Below are positions 26,491 to 34,960 of a stretch of 64,000 nucleotides of DNA, in pieces. A program made the translations under genes and the position numbers. The stretch lies in contig NZ_SMFZ01000001.1 of NCBI RefSeq assembly GCF_004339565.1, positions 2,542,001 to 2,606,000 on the forward strand, read 5' to 3'. Source of the DNA: Pseudonocardia endophytica (GTDB lineage Bacteria; Actinomycetota; Actinomycetes; Mycobacteriales; Pseudonocardiaceae). Below the pieces are notes generated by a model. That model was not told the DNA's origin, made no database searches, and saw nothing but the letters and a program-made list of their open reading frames with translations. Position 1 is the first letter of the stretch, and each line of letters opens with the position of its first letter.

Positions 26491-27344
26491 GACGGCAACA
26501 GAGCCCACGACGCGGGTTCCGGGGTCGCGGCCCGGCCCTGGGCGCAGTTCCGCCGGACCGGGCAGGTCCCGCAGTGGGTGCCGGTGACCACGCCGAACAG
26601 CACGTCCGGGTCGCCGCCGTCACCCAGGGCGTCCGCGGCCGCGGCCATCTCCGCCGCCTGGTGCTCGGCCCGCTCGCGGTGCCCGCGCAACGACGCGTCG
26701 TCGTGCTCCCATGCGGCGACCTCGCCGGTCGGCACGTGGTGCAGCTCGACCCGGTGGCACGGCCTGCGCAGCGCGGGGCCGGCGGCCAGCGCGTAGAGCG
26801 CGAGCGCCTGGGAGTCGCGGGCACGTTCGGGCGTCGGGACGTTCCCGGTCTTGTAGTCGACGACGACGGACTCGCCGTCGCGCACGTCGACGCGGTCGAT
26901 CCGGCCCTCGACGAGCATCGTCCCCACCGGTTCGCGGACACCGCGCTCCAGCGCGACCGGCTCGGTCCGCCCGTCGGGACCCGCGGCGATCGCGGCGACC
27001 CAGTCGCGGGCGCGGGCGCGGTAGTCGGCGGACTGGGCGGCGTCCCGGAAGCCCTCGTCGGACCAGTTGCGGTCCACCAGCTGCGCGGCCAGCTCCGGGC
27101 TGCGACGCGACGGCACCAGCTCGAACAGCGACCGCAACGCCAGGTGGACGACGGCGCCGAGCGTCGTGTGCGCCCACGCCCCGCCCCGTGGAGGGGCGGG
27201 CCGGTCCAGGTAGAGCAGCCGGTACCGGCGCGGACAGGACGCCCACGCGGCGAGCCGGGCGGGGGTCACCCGGTGCAGCGCCGGCGCGGAGAACGCCGGA
27301 TCCAGCAGATCGAGGCCGAGCTGCTCGTGATCGCCTGCACCCAC
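26487..27344 (-). CDS. RecB-family PD-(D/E)XK nuclease with Fe-S cluster cysteines
   Basis: A 285-residue stand-alone nuclease domain. The catalytic core is MLVEGRIDRVDVRDGESVVVDYKTG (D...D-x-K). Cysteines C37 (SCPRRYRL) and C258-x2-C261-x5-C267 near the C-terminus match the [4Fe-4S] arrangement of AddB and Cas4 nucleases. Stand-alone members of this family exist widely in actinobacteria (Rv2119-like) and are presumed DNA-repair nucleases. GTG start. Confidence 0.88.
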   Translation of the reverse strand: MGAGDHEQLGLDLLDPAFSAPALHRVTPARLAAWASCPRRYRLLYLDRPAPPRGGAWAHTTLGAVVHLALRSLFELVPSRRSPELAAQLVDRNWSDEGFRDAAQSADYRARARDWVAAIAAGPDGRTEPVALERGVREPVGTMLVEGRIDRVDVRDGESVVVDYKTGNVPTPERARDSQALALYALAAGPALRRPCHRVELHHVPTGEVAAWEHDDASLRGHRERAEHQAAEMAAAADALGDGGDPDVLFGVVTGTHCGTCPVRRNCAQGRAATPEPASWALLPS

Positions 27345-27386
27345 GCCGTCAACGGTACCGATCCGCGTCCGGGCGGTGACGGGGCG

Positions 27387-28268
27387 TCAGCCGGTACCTC
27401 GGCCGGTGACGACCTCCACGCCGCGGGCCCGCTCGAGCAGCGCGTCGAGCACGTCGGGATCCGTGGTCTCGGCGGCGATCGGGGTGGTCTTGTTCCGGCC
27501 GTGGTAGTCGCTGGACCCGGTGGCCAGCATGTCGTGGCGGGCGGCGATGTCGCGCAGCAGCTCCCGGTCCTCCGGTGCGTGGTCCGGGTGGTCGACCTCC
27601 ACGCCACCGAGCCCGCGCGCGGCCAGGTCGGACAGCACCGACGGCTCGACGACCCGTCCGCGCCGCCGGGCCAGCGAGTGCGCGAACACGGCCACGCCGC
27701 CCGCCGCGCGGATCATCTCGATCGCCGTCTCGACCGGCGTGTTCGAGCTGCGGACGTAGTACGGGCTCGCCGGGCTGAGCACCGTCGCGAACGCCTCCCC
27801 GACGGACCCGACCACGCCGGCCGACACGAGCGCACGGCCGAGGTGCGGCCTCCCCGCACTGCCACCCTCCGGCAGGTGGGCGAACACGGTCGGCACGTCG
27901 ACCGGGTAGCCGTCGGCGGCCATCCGCTCGATCATCGTCTCCAGGCGGGCGACGCGCGCCTCCCGCCGTCGGGCCTGCTCCGCGACGATCGCCTCGTGCC
28001 CCGGGTCGAACAGGTACCCGAGCAGGTGCACCGAGCAGGGCGGCTCCCCCTCGCGCCCGGTCGGGCTCACGCAGGAGAACTCGGCGCCCCGGACCAGCCG
28101 CATCCCGGGCGGGCAGGCGTCCTGCGCCTCGCCCCAGCCCGCCGTCGTGTCGTGGTCGGTGATGGCGACGGCGTCGAGACCCGCCGCGGCGGCGGTCCGG
28201 ACGAGGTCGGCCGGGCTGTCGGTGCCGTCCGAGGTGGTCGAGTGGGTGTGCAGGTCGATCCGGGCCAC
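27387..28268 (-). CDS. PHP-domain phosphoesterase
   Basis: A 293-residue PHP protein. Metal-ligand motifs: DLHTHST at the N-terminus, AITDHDT near 35-41, GAEFSC, and terminal GSSDYHG. It resembles the YciV/RNase AM group (3',5'-nucleotide bisphosphate phosphatase or RNA 5'-end trimming). Starts 30 nt downstream of the PH-domain gene region and is probably the end of a separate unit. Substrate inferred only from family. Confidence 0.88.
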   Translation of the reverse strand: MARIDLHTHSTTSDGTDSPADLVRTAAAAGLDAVAITDHDTTAGWGEAQDACPPGMRLVRGAEFSCVSPTGREGEPPCSVHLLGYLFDPGHEAIVAEQARRREARVARLETMIERMAADGYPVDVPTVFAHLPEGGSAGRPHLGRALVSAGVVGSVGEAFATVLSPASPYYVRSSNTPVETAIEMIRAAGGVAVFAHSLARRRGRVVEPSVLSDLAARGLGGVEVDHPDHAPEDRELLRDIAARHDMLATGSSDYHGRNKTTPIAAETTDPDVLDALLERARGVEVVTGRGTG

Positions 28269-28298
28269 CCGGACGACCCTAGTGCGCCGCTCGGCGGG

Positions 28299-28853
28299 CT
28301 ACCGGCGCCAGCGCGGTTTGGCCAGCATGCCGGTGGCGCGGGTCTTGCCCTTCTCCCCGAAGACCAGCTCGGAGAGCGCCTCGTAGATCTCCTCGGGGCG
28401 GGGCATGTAGTCGATCTGGTTCAGCGCCTGGATCTGACCGGCCGACTCGACGACCATCGTCCCGTAGCCGAGCATGCGGCCGGACAGCGTGCGCCGGAAC
28501 GTGAGGTCCGTGACCTTGCCCAGCGGCATCATGCCGACGTTGTGCACGACGATGCCCTGGGCGATCATGACGCGCTTGTCGGTCACGACGATGCGCTCGA
28601 TCCACCACAGGATCGTGTTGGCCGTGAACCGCAGGACGGCGACCAGCGCCAGGTAGAACGTGACGTTGTCGACGATGATGTCCGCATCGGCCGGTACCCG
28701 CCCGTCGAGCAGCGACTCGACCAGCACCATCACGAGGACGAACAGGGCCGTCTGCCAGATGTGCTTGGCCATGACGGCCCAGTGCTGGCGCACCCGGATG
28801 ACTCGTCGCTCCGTCGGGAGCAGGTACTCGTCGATCTCCCGGGGCGCGAGCAC
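28299..28853 (-). CDS. PH (YdbS-like, bPH2) domain membrane protein
   Basis: A 184-residue protein with two N-terminal membrane helices (TALFVLVMVLVESLL and FYLALVAVLRFTANTILWW) followed by a bacterial PH domain: RIVVTDKRVMIAQGIVVHNVGMMPLGKVTDLTFRRT, then GYGTMVVESAGQ. The GTG at 28853 is 2 nt after the stop of the small membrane protein gene, implying coupling. Role unknown; such proteins are common in actinobacterial envelopes. Confidence 0.85.
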   Translation of the reverse strand: MLAPREIDEYLLPTERRVIRVRQHWAVMAKHIWQTALFVLVMVLVESLLDGRVPADADIIVDNVTFYLALVAVLRFTANTILWWIERIVVTDKRVMIAQGIVVHNVGMMPLGKVTDLTFRRTLSGRMLGYGTMVVESAGQIQALNQIDYMPRPEEIYEALSELVFGEKGKTRATGMLAKPRWRR

Positions 28854-28855
28854 GG

Positions 28856-29053
28856 TCAGACGAGGTTGGTGAAGAAGGTGGAGACCGACTGCGCGGCGTC
28901 GTACAGGATGTTGCCGATGTTCTGCACCGACGACGAGGCACCACCGGGATTGGTGATGATCAGGAACAAGACGAGTGCCACCCCGACGAGAGTCAAGACC
29001 CTCTTCACGTAAACCGCCCACCCGTTCTGGCCCGTAGGGAACTGCCCGTTCAT
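28856..29053 (-). CDS. Small single-pass membrane protein (65 aa)
   Basis: 65 residues with one membrane helix (VLTLVGVALVLFLIIT), a short NPGGASSS linker and a C-terminal amphipathic stretch ending FFTNLV. Similar tiny proteins precede PH-domain genes in other actinobacteria (from memory), so they may form a unit. The ATG at 29053 is preferred to an upstream in-frame codon because the extension is Arg-rich and not membrane-like. The 250 nt between it and the divergent Nudix gene show no gene. Confidence 0.72.
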   Translation of the reverse strand: MNGQFPTGQNGWAVYVKRVLTLVGVALVLFLIITNPGGASSSVQNIGNILYDAAQSVSTFFTNLV

Positions 29054-29303
29054 TGGTACCGGACCACGGTGGCGGACCGACACCGGCACGCGGGCAGCAT
29101 ACAGAACACCCTCGCTGACCCACGGTAGCCGACACGACGCCGATGTGGGGTATTTCGGTTGCTATCGCGAAGACCCTCGGCGACGACGCGACCTCCATGC
29201 GTCACCCGTTCGCCCCATGTCGGGCACGATCACGAGGCCGATCGGATGATCTTCGACGTCCGGTGCGGCGGTCGTCCGGCGGTCCAGGTCGTACGCTCCG
29301 CCG

Positions 29304-29735
29304 ATGACCGACCGTAGTGCGACCGGATCGGGTGAAATCCCGCTCGTGCCCTGCGTCGGCGGGCTCGTGTTCGACCACCGGGGCCGCCTGCTGCTGATCC
29401 GCAGGGCCAACGAGCCGGGTCGCGGGCTGTGGTCGGTGCCCGGTGGCCGGGTGGAACCGGGCGAGGACGACCACGCGGCCGTCGTCCGGGAGATGGCCGA
29501 GGAGACCGGGCTGAGCGTCCGGCCGGGGCGACTCGTCGGCGTCGTCGACCGCGGGCCGTACCGGATCGCGGACTACCTGTGCACGCTCGACGACCCGGCC
29601 GACGAGGAAGGACTGCGGGCGGGCGACGACGCGGACGACGCCCGCTTCGTGGACGCCGCCGCATTCGCCGCCCTGCCGCTCGTCCCGCTGCTGGCCGAGA
29701 CGCTCGACGGGTGGGGCGTGCTGCCCCGCTCCTGA
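29304..29735 (+). CDS. Nudix hydrolase
   Basis: 143 residues with an intact Nudix box: GRVEPGEDDHAAVVREMAEETGL (G-x5-E-x7-REUxEExGU). It resembles MutT/ADP-ribose pyrophosphatase-type enzymes cleaving nucleoside diphosphate derivatives. The substrate is not determinable. Confidence 0.9.
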   Translation: MTDRSATGSGEIPLVPCVGGLVFDHRGRLLLIRRANEPGRGLWSVPGGRVEPGEDDHAAVVREMAEETGLSVRPGRLVGVVDRGPYRIADYLCTLDDPADEEGLRAGDDADDARFVDAAAFAALPLVPLLAETLDGWGVLPRS

Positions 29736-29739
29736 GACG

Positions 29740-30243
29740 TCAGACCTGCGGCTCCGGACGGCCCGGCTGCTCGCCGCCGCGGGTGTCGCCGTACACCGTC
29801 TTCGGCACCATCACCTTGCGGCGGAACGTGCAGACGACCGTGCCGTCCTGCTTGTAGCCGCGGGTCTCCACGTACACGACGCCGCGGTCGTCCTTGGACT
29901 TCGACTCCGTCTTGTCCAGGACCTCGGTCTCGCCGTAGATGGTGTCGCCGTGGAACGTCGGCTTCGTGTGCCTGAGCGACTCCACCTCGAGGTTCGCGAT
30001 CGCCTTGCCGGACACGTCGGGGACCGACATGCCGAGCAGCAGCGAGTAGATGTAGTTGCCGACGACGACGTTGCGCTTGAAGTCGGTCGTCTCCTCGGCG
30101 TAGTTCGCGTCCATGTGGAGCGGGTGGTGGTTCATGGTCAGGAGGCAGAACAGGTGGTCGTCGTACTCGGTGACCGTTTTGCCGGGCCAGTGCTTGTAGA
30201 CCGCACCGACCTCGAACTCCTCGTAATAGCGACCGAACTGCAC
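29740..30243 (-). CDS. MaoC-family (R)-specific enoyl-CoA hydratase-like protein
   Basis: A 167-residue hot-dog-fold protein. Features: FGRYYEEFEVGAVYKH, hydratase motif NHHPLHMDANYAEET (D/H pair) and GDTIYGETEVLDKTESKSK. It resembles Rv2499c, which in M. tuberculosis sits with citE (Rv2498c) and fadE19 (Rv2500c); relatives of both are at 33.5-36 kb here, so the three may share an acyl-CoA pathway (leucine/itaconate-type). The GTG at 30243 has GGAGG eight nt upstream and is favoured over ATG at 30258. Confidence 0.85.
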   Translation of the reverse strand: MQFGRYYEEFEVGAVYKHWPGKTVTEYDDHLFCLLTMNHHPLHMDANYAEETTDFKRNVVVGNYIYSLLLGMSVPDVSGKAIANLEVESLRHTKPTFHGDTIYGETEVLDKTESKSKDDRGVVYVETRGYKQDGTVVCTFRRKVMVPKTVYGDTRGGEQPGRPEPQV

Positions 30244-30289
30244 CGTCCACGCCTCCATCGGGTCTCGCCTGCGTTGCGGGGGTAATCTA

Positions 30290-30548
30290 TCCGGCGGTCC
30301 CCGCTGGCGTCGGCGCGGCACTTGTCACACCGGCGGCACGCGGAACGATGGATCACACGGCACACCGAGACGGACCCGGGAGGTGAGAGCGGTGTCGCGA
30401 ACACCGGATAGCAGTACGACCCGCCTCCCGCGCACACGCGCCGGCATCCGGTAGACCCGGCCGTCCGGGCAGGGAGGCATCGACCGAACATCCGCGGCCG
30501 CCTCGTCGACGGCGACCGCGCTCCCGCCCCCGGCAAGGAGGTCCTGCC
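30290..30548 (+). promoter_or_regulatory. Long, potentially structured leader of corA
   Basis: About 250 nt without a gene precede the corA GTG. A GGGAGG...CCTCCC outer pairing (about 30379-30429) encloses CGGTGTCGCGAACACCG, a strong inner hairpin. Fragments GGTGAG and GCATCGACC recall parts of the magnesium M-box, but order and spacing are not convincing. Regulatory leader is plausible; riboswitch identity unproven. Confidence 0.3.
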
Positions 30549-31655
30549 GTGCCGCCGCTGTCCCGCCTGCGTCCCGCCATCCGTTCCGCCGGGCATCTCG
30601 GTCGTCGCTCCGGCCGGGCCTCCGGGGTCCACCCTCCGAAGCTGCGCGTGCCGCTGTCGGCCTACGTCGTCGACTGCGCGGTCTACGTCGACGGGGCCCG
30701 CCTGCCCGGCCGCTGGAGCCACGACGAGGCGATCGCCGAGGTCCGCGAGCGCAAGGACGGCTTCGTCTGGATCGGTCTGCACGAGCCGGACGAGGAGCAG
30801 ATCACCGGCGTCGCCGAGACGTACGGGCTGCACGAGCTCGCCGTCGAGGACGCCGTGCACGCGCACAACCGCCCCAAGCTCGAGCGCTACGACGAGACGC
30901 TGTTCATGGTGCTCAAGACGGTCCGCTACGTCGGGCACAAGGACCCGACGGCGGCGAACGAGATCGTCGAGACCGGCGAGGTGATGGCGTTCCTCGGCCG
31001 GGACTTCGTGGTCACCGTCCGGCACGGGCGCCACTCCGGGCTGCGCGAGGTGCGCCGCAAGCTCGAGGACGACCCGGAGCAGCTCGCACTCGGCCCGGCC
31101 GCCGTGCTGCACGCGATCGCCGACCACGTGGTGGACAGCTACACCGAGGTCGCCGGCCAGATCGAGGACGACATCGACGAGATCGAGGCCGAGGTGTTCT
31201 CGCCGCGCTCGACGATGAACCCCGAGCAGATCTACGTGATGAAGCGCGAGATCCTGGATCTGCGACGAGCGGTGATGCCGCTCGTCGGCCCGATGCGCAA
31301 GCTGTCCGAGGGCTACAGCTCGCTCATCCCGCACGACGTGCGGTCCTACTTCCGCGACGTCGACGACCACCTCGGCGGCGTCGCCGAGCAGGTGGCCGGG
31401 TTCAACGAGCTGCTCACCACGCTCGTCGACGCCGTGCTGGCGAAGATCAGCATGCGTCAGAACAACGACATGCGGAAGATCACCGCGTACGCCGGCCTGA
31501 TCTCGGTGCCGACGATGGTCGCCGGGGTCTACGGCATGAACTTCGACAACATGCCGGAGCTGCACTGGAACTTCGGCTACCCGATGGTCCTGCTCGTGAT
31601 CGCCGTCGTCTGCGGGGTGCTGTACCGGAACTTCCGGCGCAACGGCTGGTTGTAG
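30549..31655 (+). CDS. corA: CorA-family magnesium/cobalt transporter
   Basis: A 368-residue CorA-type channel: large cytoplasmic alpha/beta and long-helix domain (RQNNDMRKITAYAGLISVPTM at the pore helix) then the signature YGMNF and a second membrane helix ending FRRNGWL. The start is GTG with AAGGAGG seven nt upstream. The first ~35 residues form a basic extension. Imports Mg2+ (or Co2+/Ni2+) across the cytoplasmic membrane. Confidence 0.95.
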   Translation: MPPLSRLRPAIRSAGHLGRRSGRASGVHPPKLRVPLSAYVVDCAVYVDGARLPGRWSHDEAIAEVRERKDGFVWIGLHEPDEEQITGVAETYGLHELAVEDAVHAHNRPKLERYDETLFMVLKTVRYVGHKDPTAANEIVETGEVMAFLGRDFVVTVRHGRHSGLREVRRKLEDDPEQLALGPAAVLHAIADHVVDSYTEVAGQIEDDIDEIEAEVFSPRSTMNPEQIYVMKREILDLRRAVMPLVGPMRKLSEGYSSLIPHDVRSYFRDVDDHLGGVAEQVAGFNELLTTLVDAVLAKISMRQNNDMRKITAYAGLISVPTMVAGVYGMNFDNMPELHWNFGYPMVLLVIAVVCGVLYRNFRRNGWL

Positions 31656-31665
31656 CTCCGGCGCG

Positions 31666-32739
31666 TCAGCCCCGCACCGGAGGGTTGCCCTCCGGCGGCG
31701 TGTCGATGTCGGCGTCGCCGAGGCTCTCGCCGGTATCGGCACCCGGCTCGTCGTCGGCGGCGGGCTCGGGAGTCCGGTCGGTGCCCGCGATCGCGAACCG
31801 TCCGGTCGGTCGCCCACCGGAGGGCGCCGCGGGCGGGACCGCCGAGGGGGCGTCGCCAGCGTAACCGGCGTCCTCCGGACCGCCCGCGTCCTCCGGGCCC
31901 GGCGCGTCCTCGACGTCGGGGGCCGGCACGTCGGGCTCCCGTTCCGGGTCCGCGGCCGCGGCGGCCGCACGGGCCGCCTGACGCTGCCCGACCACGTCCG
32001 GCTCGTCGGGCCGCCGTCCCAGGAACGTGTAGACGACGTGCTGCTGCCAGCCCGGCACCGTCTGGACCCGCACGTCCTCGAACCCGGCCCGCTGCATCCG
32101 GTGGGTCATCGACTCCACGCCGTCGGCCGTCCGCACCCGGTGGGTGCGGTAGCGGAGCAGGTCGGCGGATCCCAGCCGGAAGCGCGACATCGGGATCAGA
32201 TACCCCCACGACGCCAGGGCCCAGCGGACCCGGCTGGTGAGCCGGCCGGCGACGGCGTAGTCGTGGATCGCGAGCGGCGCGCCGGGGCGCAGCAGCGACA
32301 GGATCCGCCGCAGGCCGATCTCGGCGTCCGGGAGGTTCGAGACCAGGTAGGCGGCGAAGATGCCGTCGAAGGGCCCCTCGACGCCCGCCTCGGACAGGGT
32401 CTCCAGGCGGGACTGCACGAAGCTCACCCGCGGCGGCCAGTTCTTCCGGCGGGCCACCGAGAGCATGTCCGGCGACGCGTCCACCGCGACGACCTCGGCC
32501 CCGGGCGCCGCGTCCAGCAGGGCCGCGGTCGACGCGCCGGTCCCGCAGCCGAGGTCGAGCAGACGCAACCGGGACCCGCCGGTCAGGCCCATCCGCGTCG
32601 TCGACATCCGCAGGTGGTTGTGGTAGCCGGGGATCGACTTCACGAAGCCGTCGAACCCCGCGGCGCCGCGCCCGTAGGCCCGGTGCACGTTGGCCGGGCG
32701 GATCGGTTCGGTGGCGCCGGCGTCGTTCACGCGAGGCAT
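31666..32739 (-). CDS. Class I SAM-dependent methyltransferase with acidic Pro/Ala-rich tail
   Basis: 357 residues. Residues ~55-240 are a Rossmann methyltransferase (LLDLGCGTGAS motif I, VVAVDAS, PFDGIFAAYLVSNLPD) similar to ubiquinone/menaquinone C-methyltransferase-like enzymes. The last ~120 residues are an acidic, Pro/Ala/Glu-rich disordered tail. Convergent with corA, ending 10 nt from it. Substrate unknown. Confidence 0.85.
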   Translation of the reverse strand: MPRVNDAGATEPIRPANVHRAYGRGAAGFDGFVKSIPGYHNHLRMSTTRMGLTGGSRLRLLDLGCGTGASTAALLDAAPGAEVVAVDASPDMLSVARRKNWPPRVSFVQSRLETLSEAGVEGPFDGIFAAYLVSNLPDAEIGLRRILSLLRPGAPLAIHDYAVAGRLTSRVRWALASWGYLIPMSRFRLGSADLLRYRTHRVRTADGVESMTHRMQRAGFEDVRVQTVPGWQQHVVYTFLGRRPDEPDVVGQRQAARAAAAAADPEREPDVPAPDVEDAPGPEDAGGPEDAGYAGDAPSAVPPAAPSGGRPTGRFAIAGTDRTPEPAADDEPGADTGESLGDADIDTPPEGNPPVRG

Positions 32740-32831
32740 CCTCGCCCATCACCTCCGGTCACCGGTAGCGGCGCGCCCGGGTCGTCCGGGATCGTCGGGT
32801 GACGGTCCGCGCGTGCGGTCGGGTGTCCGGC

Positions 32832-33350
32832 TCAGGTGTTCGGTGACGTGCCCATCGCCAGGCGGGCCAGCATCTCCCGGGCCTGCTCGGCGTTGCGCGG
32901 TTCGCACAGCACGTCGTAGCGACCGGCGACCATCTGGCTGGCCGTCTGGAAGTCCCGGCGTCCGCGGCTCGCGCCGTACCCGACGGCCGCGAACACCATC
33001 GCGAACACGGCACCGCTGATCAGGCCGACCAGGAAGGGGCCGATCCCGCTGCCCGGTGTGAACAGGAACAGCAGCATGCCCACGAACAGACCGAGCCACG
33101 CGCCGGACAGCGCCGCGGAGCCGAGGACCCGTCCCCAGCTCAGCCGGCCGATCACGCGCTCGACGAGCATGAGGTCCACGCCCACGATCGTCACGTCGCG
33201 GACCGGGAAGTCGGAGTCGGCGAGGTGGTCGACGGCCCGCTGCGCCTCGGCGTAGGTCGCGTAGGAGCCGATCGGCCATCCGGTCGGCGGGGTCGGCAGC
33301 TGGGGCAGTCCCGGCGCGGTGCGCGCAGGTCCGCCGAAGGGTGTCGTCAT
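32832..33350 (-). CDS. General stress protein 17M-like (YflT family) membrane protein
   Basis: 172 residues: N-terminal YflT-type domain (IGSYATYAEAQRAVDHLADSDFPVRDVTIVG) followed by a two-helix membrane hairpin (WLGLFVGMLLFLF and VGLISGAVFAMVFAAVGYG) and a short cytoplasmic tail. The family is common in actinobacteria and linked to stress response. The ATG at 33350 has GGAGG six nt upstream. Confidence 0.85.
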   Translation of the reverse strand: MTTPFGGPARTAPGLPQLPTPPTGWPIGSYATYAEAQRAVDHLADSDFPVRDVTIVGVDLMLVERVIGRLSWGRVLGSAALSGAWLGLFVGMLLFLFTPGSGIGPFLVGLISGAVFAMVFAAVGYGASRGRRDFQTASQMVAGRYDVLCEPRNAEQAREMLARLAMGTSPNT

Positions 33351-33507
33351 GGCGTCCTCCGCTTTCCTCTCGGGTTCCCGTGATGTCGGGTTCCTGCCCC
33401 GTACAACGTCTCCGGCCCGGCGGACGTGCCCGCCGGTGGGGCACGCCACCGGGCCGGTGAGGGTCGGGGCATCGTAGCGCCCGGATCGGGCACTCTACGA
33501 GTACACG

Positions 33508-34701
33508 TCAGCGCAGCTTGTAGTCCCGGAGCAGGCCGCGCGAGATGATCGTCTTCTGGATCTCCGACGTGCCCTCGCCGATGAGCAGGAACGGCGCCTC
33601 GCGCATGAGGCGCTCGATCTCGTACTCCTTCGAGTAGCCGTAGCCGCCGTGGATCCGGAACGACTCCTGCGTGACCTCGGCGCAGTACTCGCTGGCCAGG
33701 TACTTCGCCATACCGGCCTCGACGTCGTTGCGCTCGCCCCGGTCCTTCAGCCGGGCCGCGTTGACCATCATGTGGTGCGCGGCCTCGACCTTCGTCCCCA
33801 TCTCGGCCAGCTTGAACGCGATGGCCTGGTGCTGGGCGATCGGCTTGCCGAACGTGGACCGCTGCTGGGCGTACTCCGCGGCCAGCTCGAACGCGCGGAT
33901 CATGATCCCGCAGGCGCGCGCGGCCACGTTCACGCGGCCGACCTCGACGCCGTCCATCATCTGCGAGAACCCGCCGCCGCGCTTCCCGCCGAGGATCTGG
34001 TCACCGGAGACCTTGTGCCCCTTGAACACCATCTCGGTGGTGTCGACGCCCTTGTAGCCCATCTTGTCGATCTTGCCGGGCACGATCAGGCCGGGCGCGA
34101 CCTCGCCGTAGCCGACCGGCTTCTCGACCAGGAACGTGGTGAGGTTCTGGTACGGCTTCTCGGCGCCCTCGTCCGTCTTCACCAGCGCAGCGGTCAGCGT
34201 CGACGTCCCGCCGTTCGTCAGCCACATCTTCGCGCCGTCGATGACGAAGTCGTCGCCGTCCTGCACGGCCTTGGTCTTGATCGCCGCGACGTCGGAGCCC
34301 AGGTCCGGCTCGGACATCGAGAAGGAGCCGCGGCACTCACCGGTGGCCATCTGTGGCAGGTAGCGCTGCTTCTGCGCGTCCGTGCCGTGGTGCATGAGCA
34401 TGTAGGCCACGATGAAGTGGGTGTTGATCACGCCGGAGACGCTCATCCAGCCGCGCGCGATCTGCTCGACGACGAGCGCGTAGGTCAGCAGCGACTCGCC
34501 GAGCCCGCCGTACTCCTCCGGGATGGTGAGGCCGAACAGCCCCATCTCCTTCATCCCGTCCACGATGTCCTGCGGGTAGGCGTCCTCGTGCTCCAGCGCC
34601 GTGGCGTGCGGGATGATCTCCTTGTCCACGAACTGGCGGACGGTGTCGAGGATCTCGGTCTGGATGTCGGTCAGACCGGCGGTCTGGGCGAGCCGGGCCA
34701 T
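33508..34701 (-). CDS. Acyl-CoA dehydrogenase
   Basis: A 397-residue FAD enzyme oxidising acyl-CoA to enoyl-CoA. Signatures: SMSEPDLGSDVAAIKTKA and IHGGYGYSKEYEIERLMREA, with a C-terminal GTSEIQKTIISRGLL. It resembles FadE19 (Rv2500c), placed with citE and a MaoC hydratase in M. tuberculosis; here citE lies 260 nt upstream on the same strand. The ATG at 34701 has GGAGG eight nt upstream. Likely in branched-chain or dicarboxylic acyl-CoA catabolism; exact substrate inferred only. Confidence 0.93.
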   Translation of the reverse strand: MARLAQTAGLTDIQTEILDTVRQFVDKEIIPHATALEHEDAYPQDIVDGMKEMGLFGLTIPEEYGGLGESLLTYALVVEQIARGWMSVSGVINTHFIVAYMLMHHGTDAQKQRYLPQMATGECRGSFSMSEPDLGSDVAAIKTKAVQDGDDFVIDGAKMWLTNGGTSTLTAALVKTDEGAEKPYQNLTTFLVEKPVGYGEVAPGLIVPGKIDKMGYKGVDTTEMVFKGHKVSGDQILGGKRGGGFSQMMDGVEVGRVNVAARACGIMIRAFELAAEYAQQRSTFGKPIAQHQAIAFKLAEMGTKVEAAHHMMVNAARLKDRGERNDVEAGMAKYLASEYCAEVTQESFRIHGGYGYSKEYEIERLMREAPFLLIGEGTSEIQKTIISRGLLRDYKLR

Positions 34702-34888
34702 GTGTGGTTCCTCCCTGGCTGACGTCGAGTGCCGCCGGGACCGACCCGGCGCTGGGCTGCGCGTGAGTATCCCCTGCGTGGCATACCTAGCGCTCGTGCT
34801 GTGAACGTACTCACCGGTAGCTCGTGGCGTGACACCAGCCACTCGGTCAGGTCACCCCGGCTCCGACGCCGGGCGGCCCTGGGCGGGA

Positions 34889-34953
34889 GCGCCGAGATGC
34901 AGCTCAGCGGGGGTCCGGTGATCGTTCCGGCCCGCTGGGCCGCATCTCGGCGC
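34889..34953 (-). terminator. Large hairpin terminator after the CitE-like gene
   Basis: GCGCCGAGATGC at 34889-34900 pairs with GCATCTCGGCGC at 34942-34953; inside it CAGCGGG (34905-34911) pairs with CCCGCTG (34931-34937). It begins 8 nt past the citE-like stop and separates that gene from the acyl-CoA dehydrogenase gene, so the two have separate transcripts. Confidence 0.75.
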
Positions 34954-34960
34954 GCGGGGC

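Noticed and set aside
26487..27344. The Fe-S PD-(D/E)XK nuclease as a Cas4
   Set aside because: No other cas genes or repeats; the family is a common stand-alone RecB-like nuclease in actinobacteria.
24192..29012. A 1606-codon open frame on the plus strand across eight genes
   Set aside because: It is a composition artefact of GC-rich DNA: it runs through the other strand or frame of PadR, monooxygenase, nuclease, PHP and PH genes, all with clear motifs, and has no recognisable domain itself.
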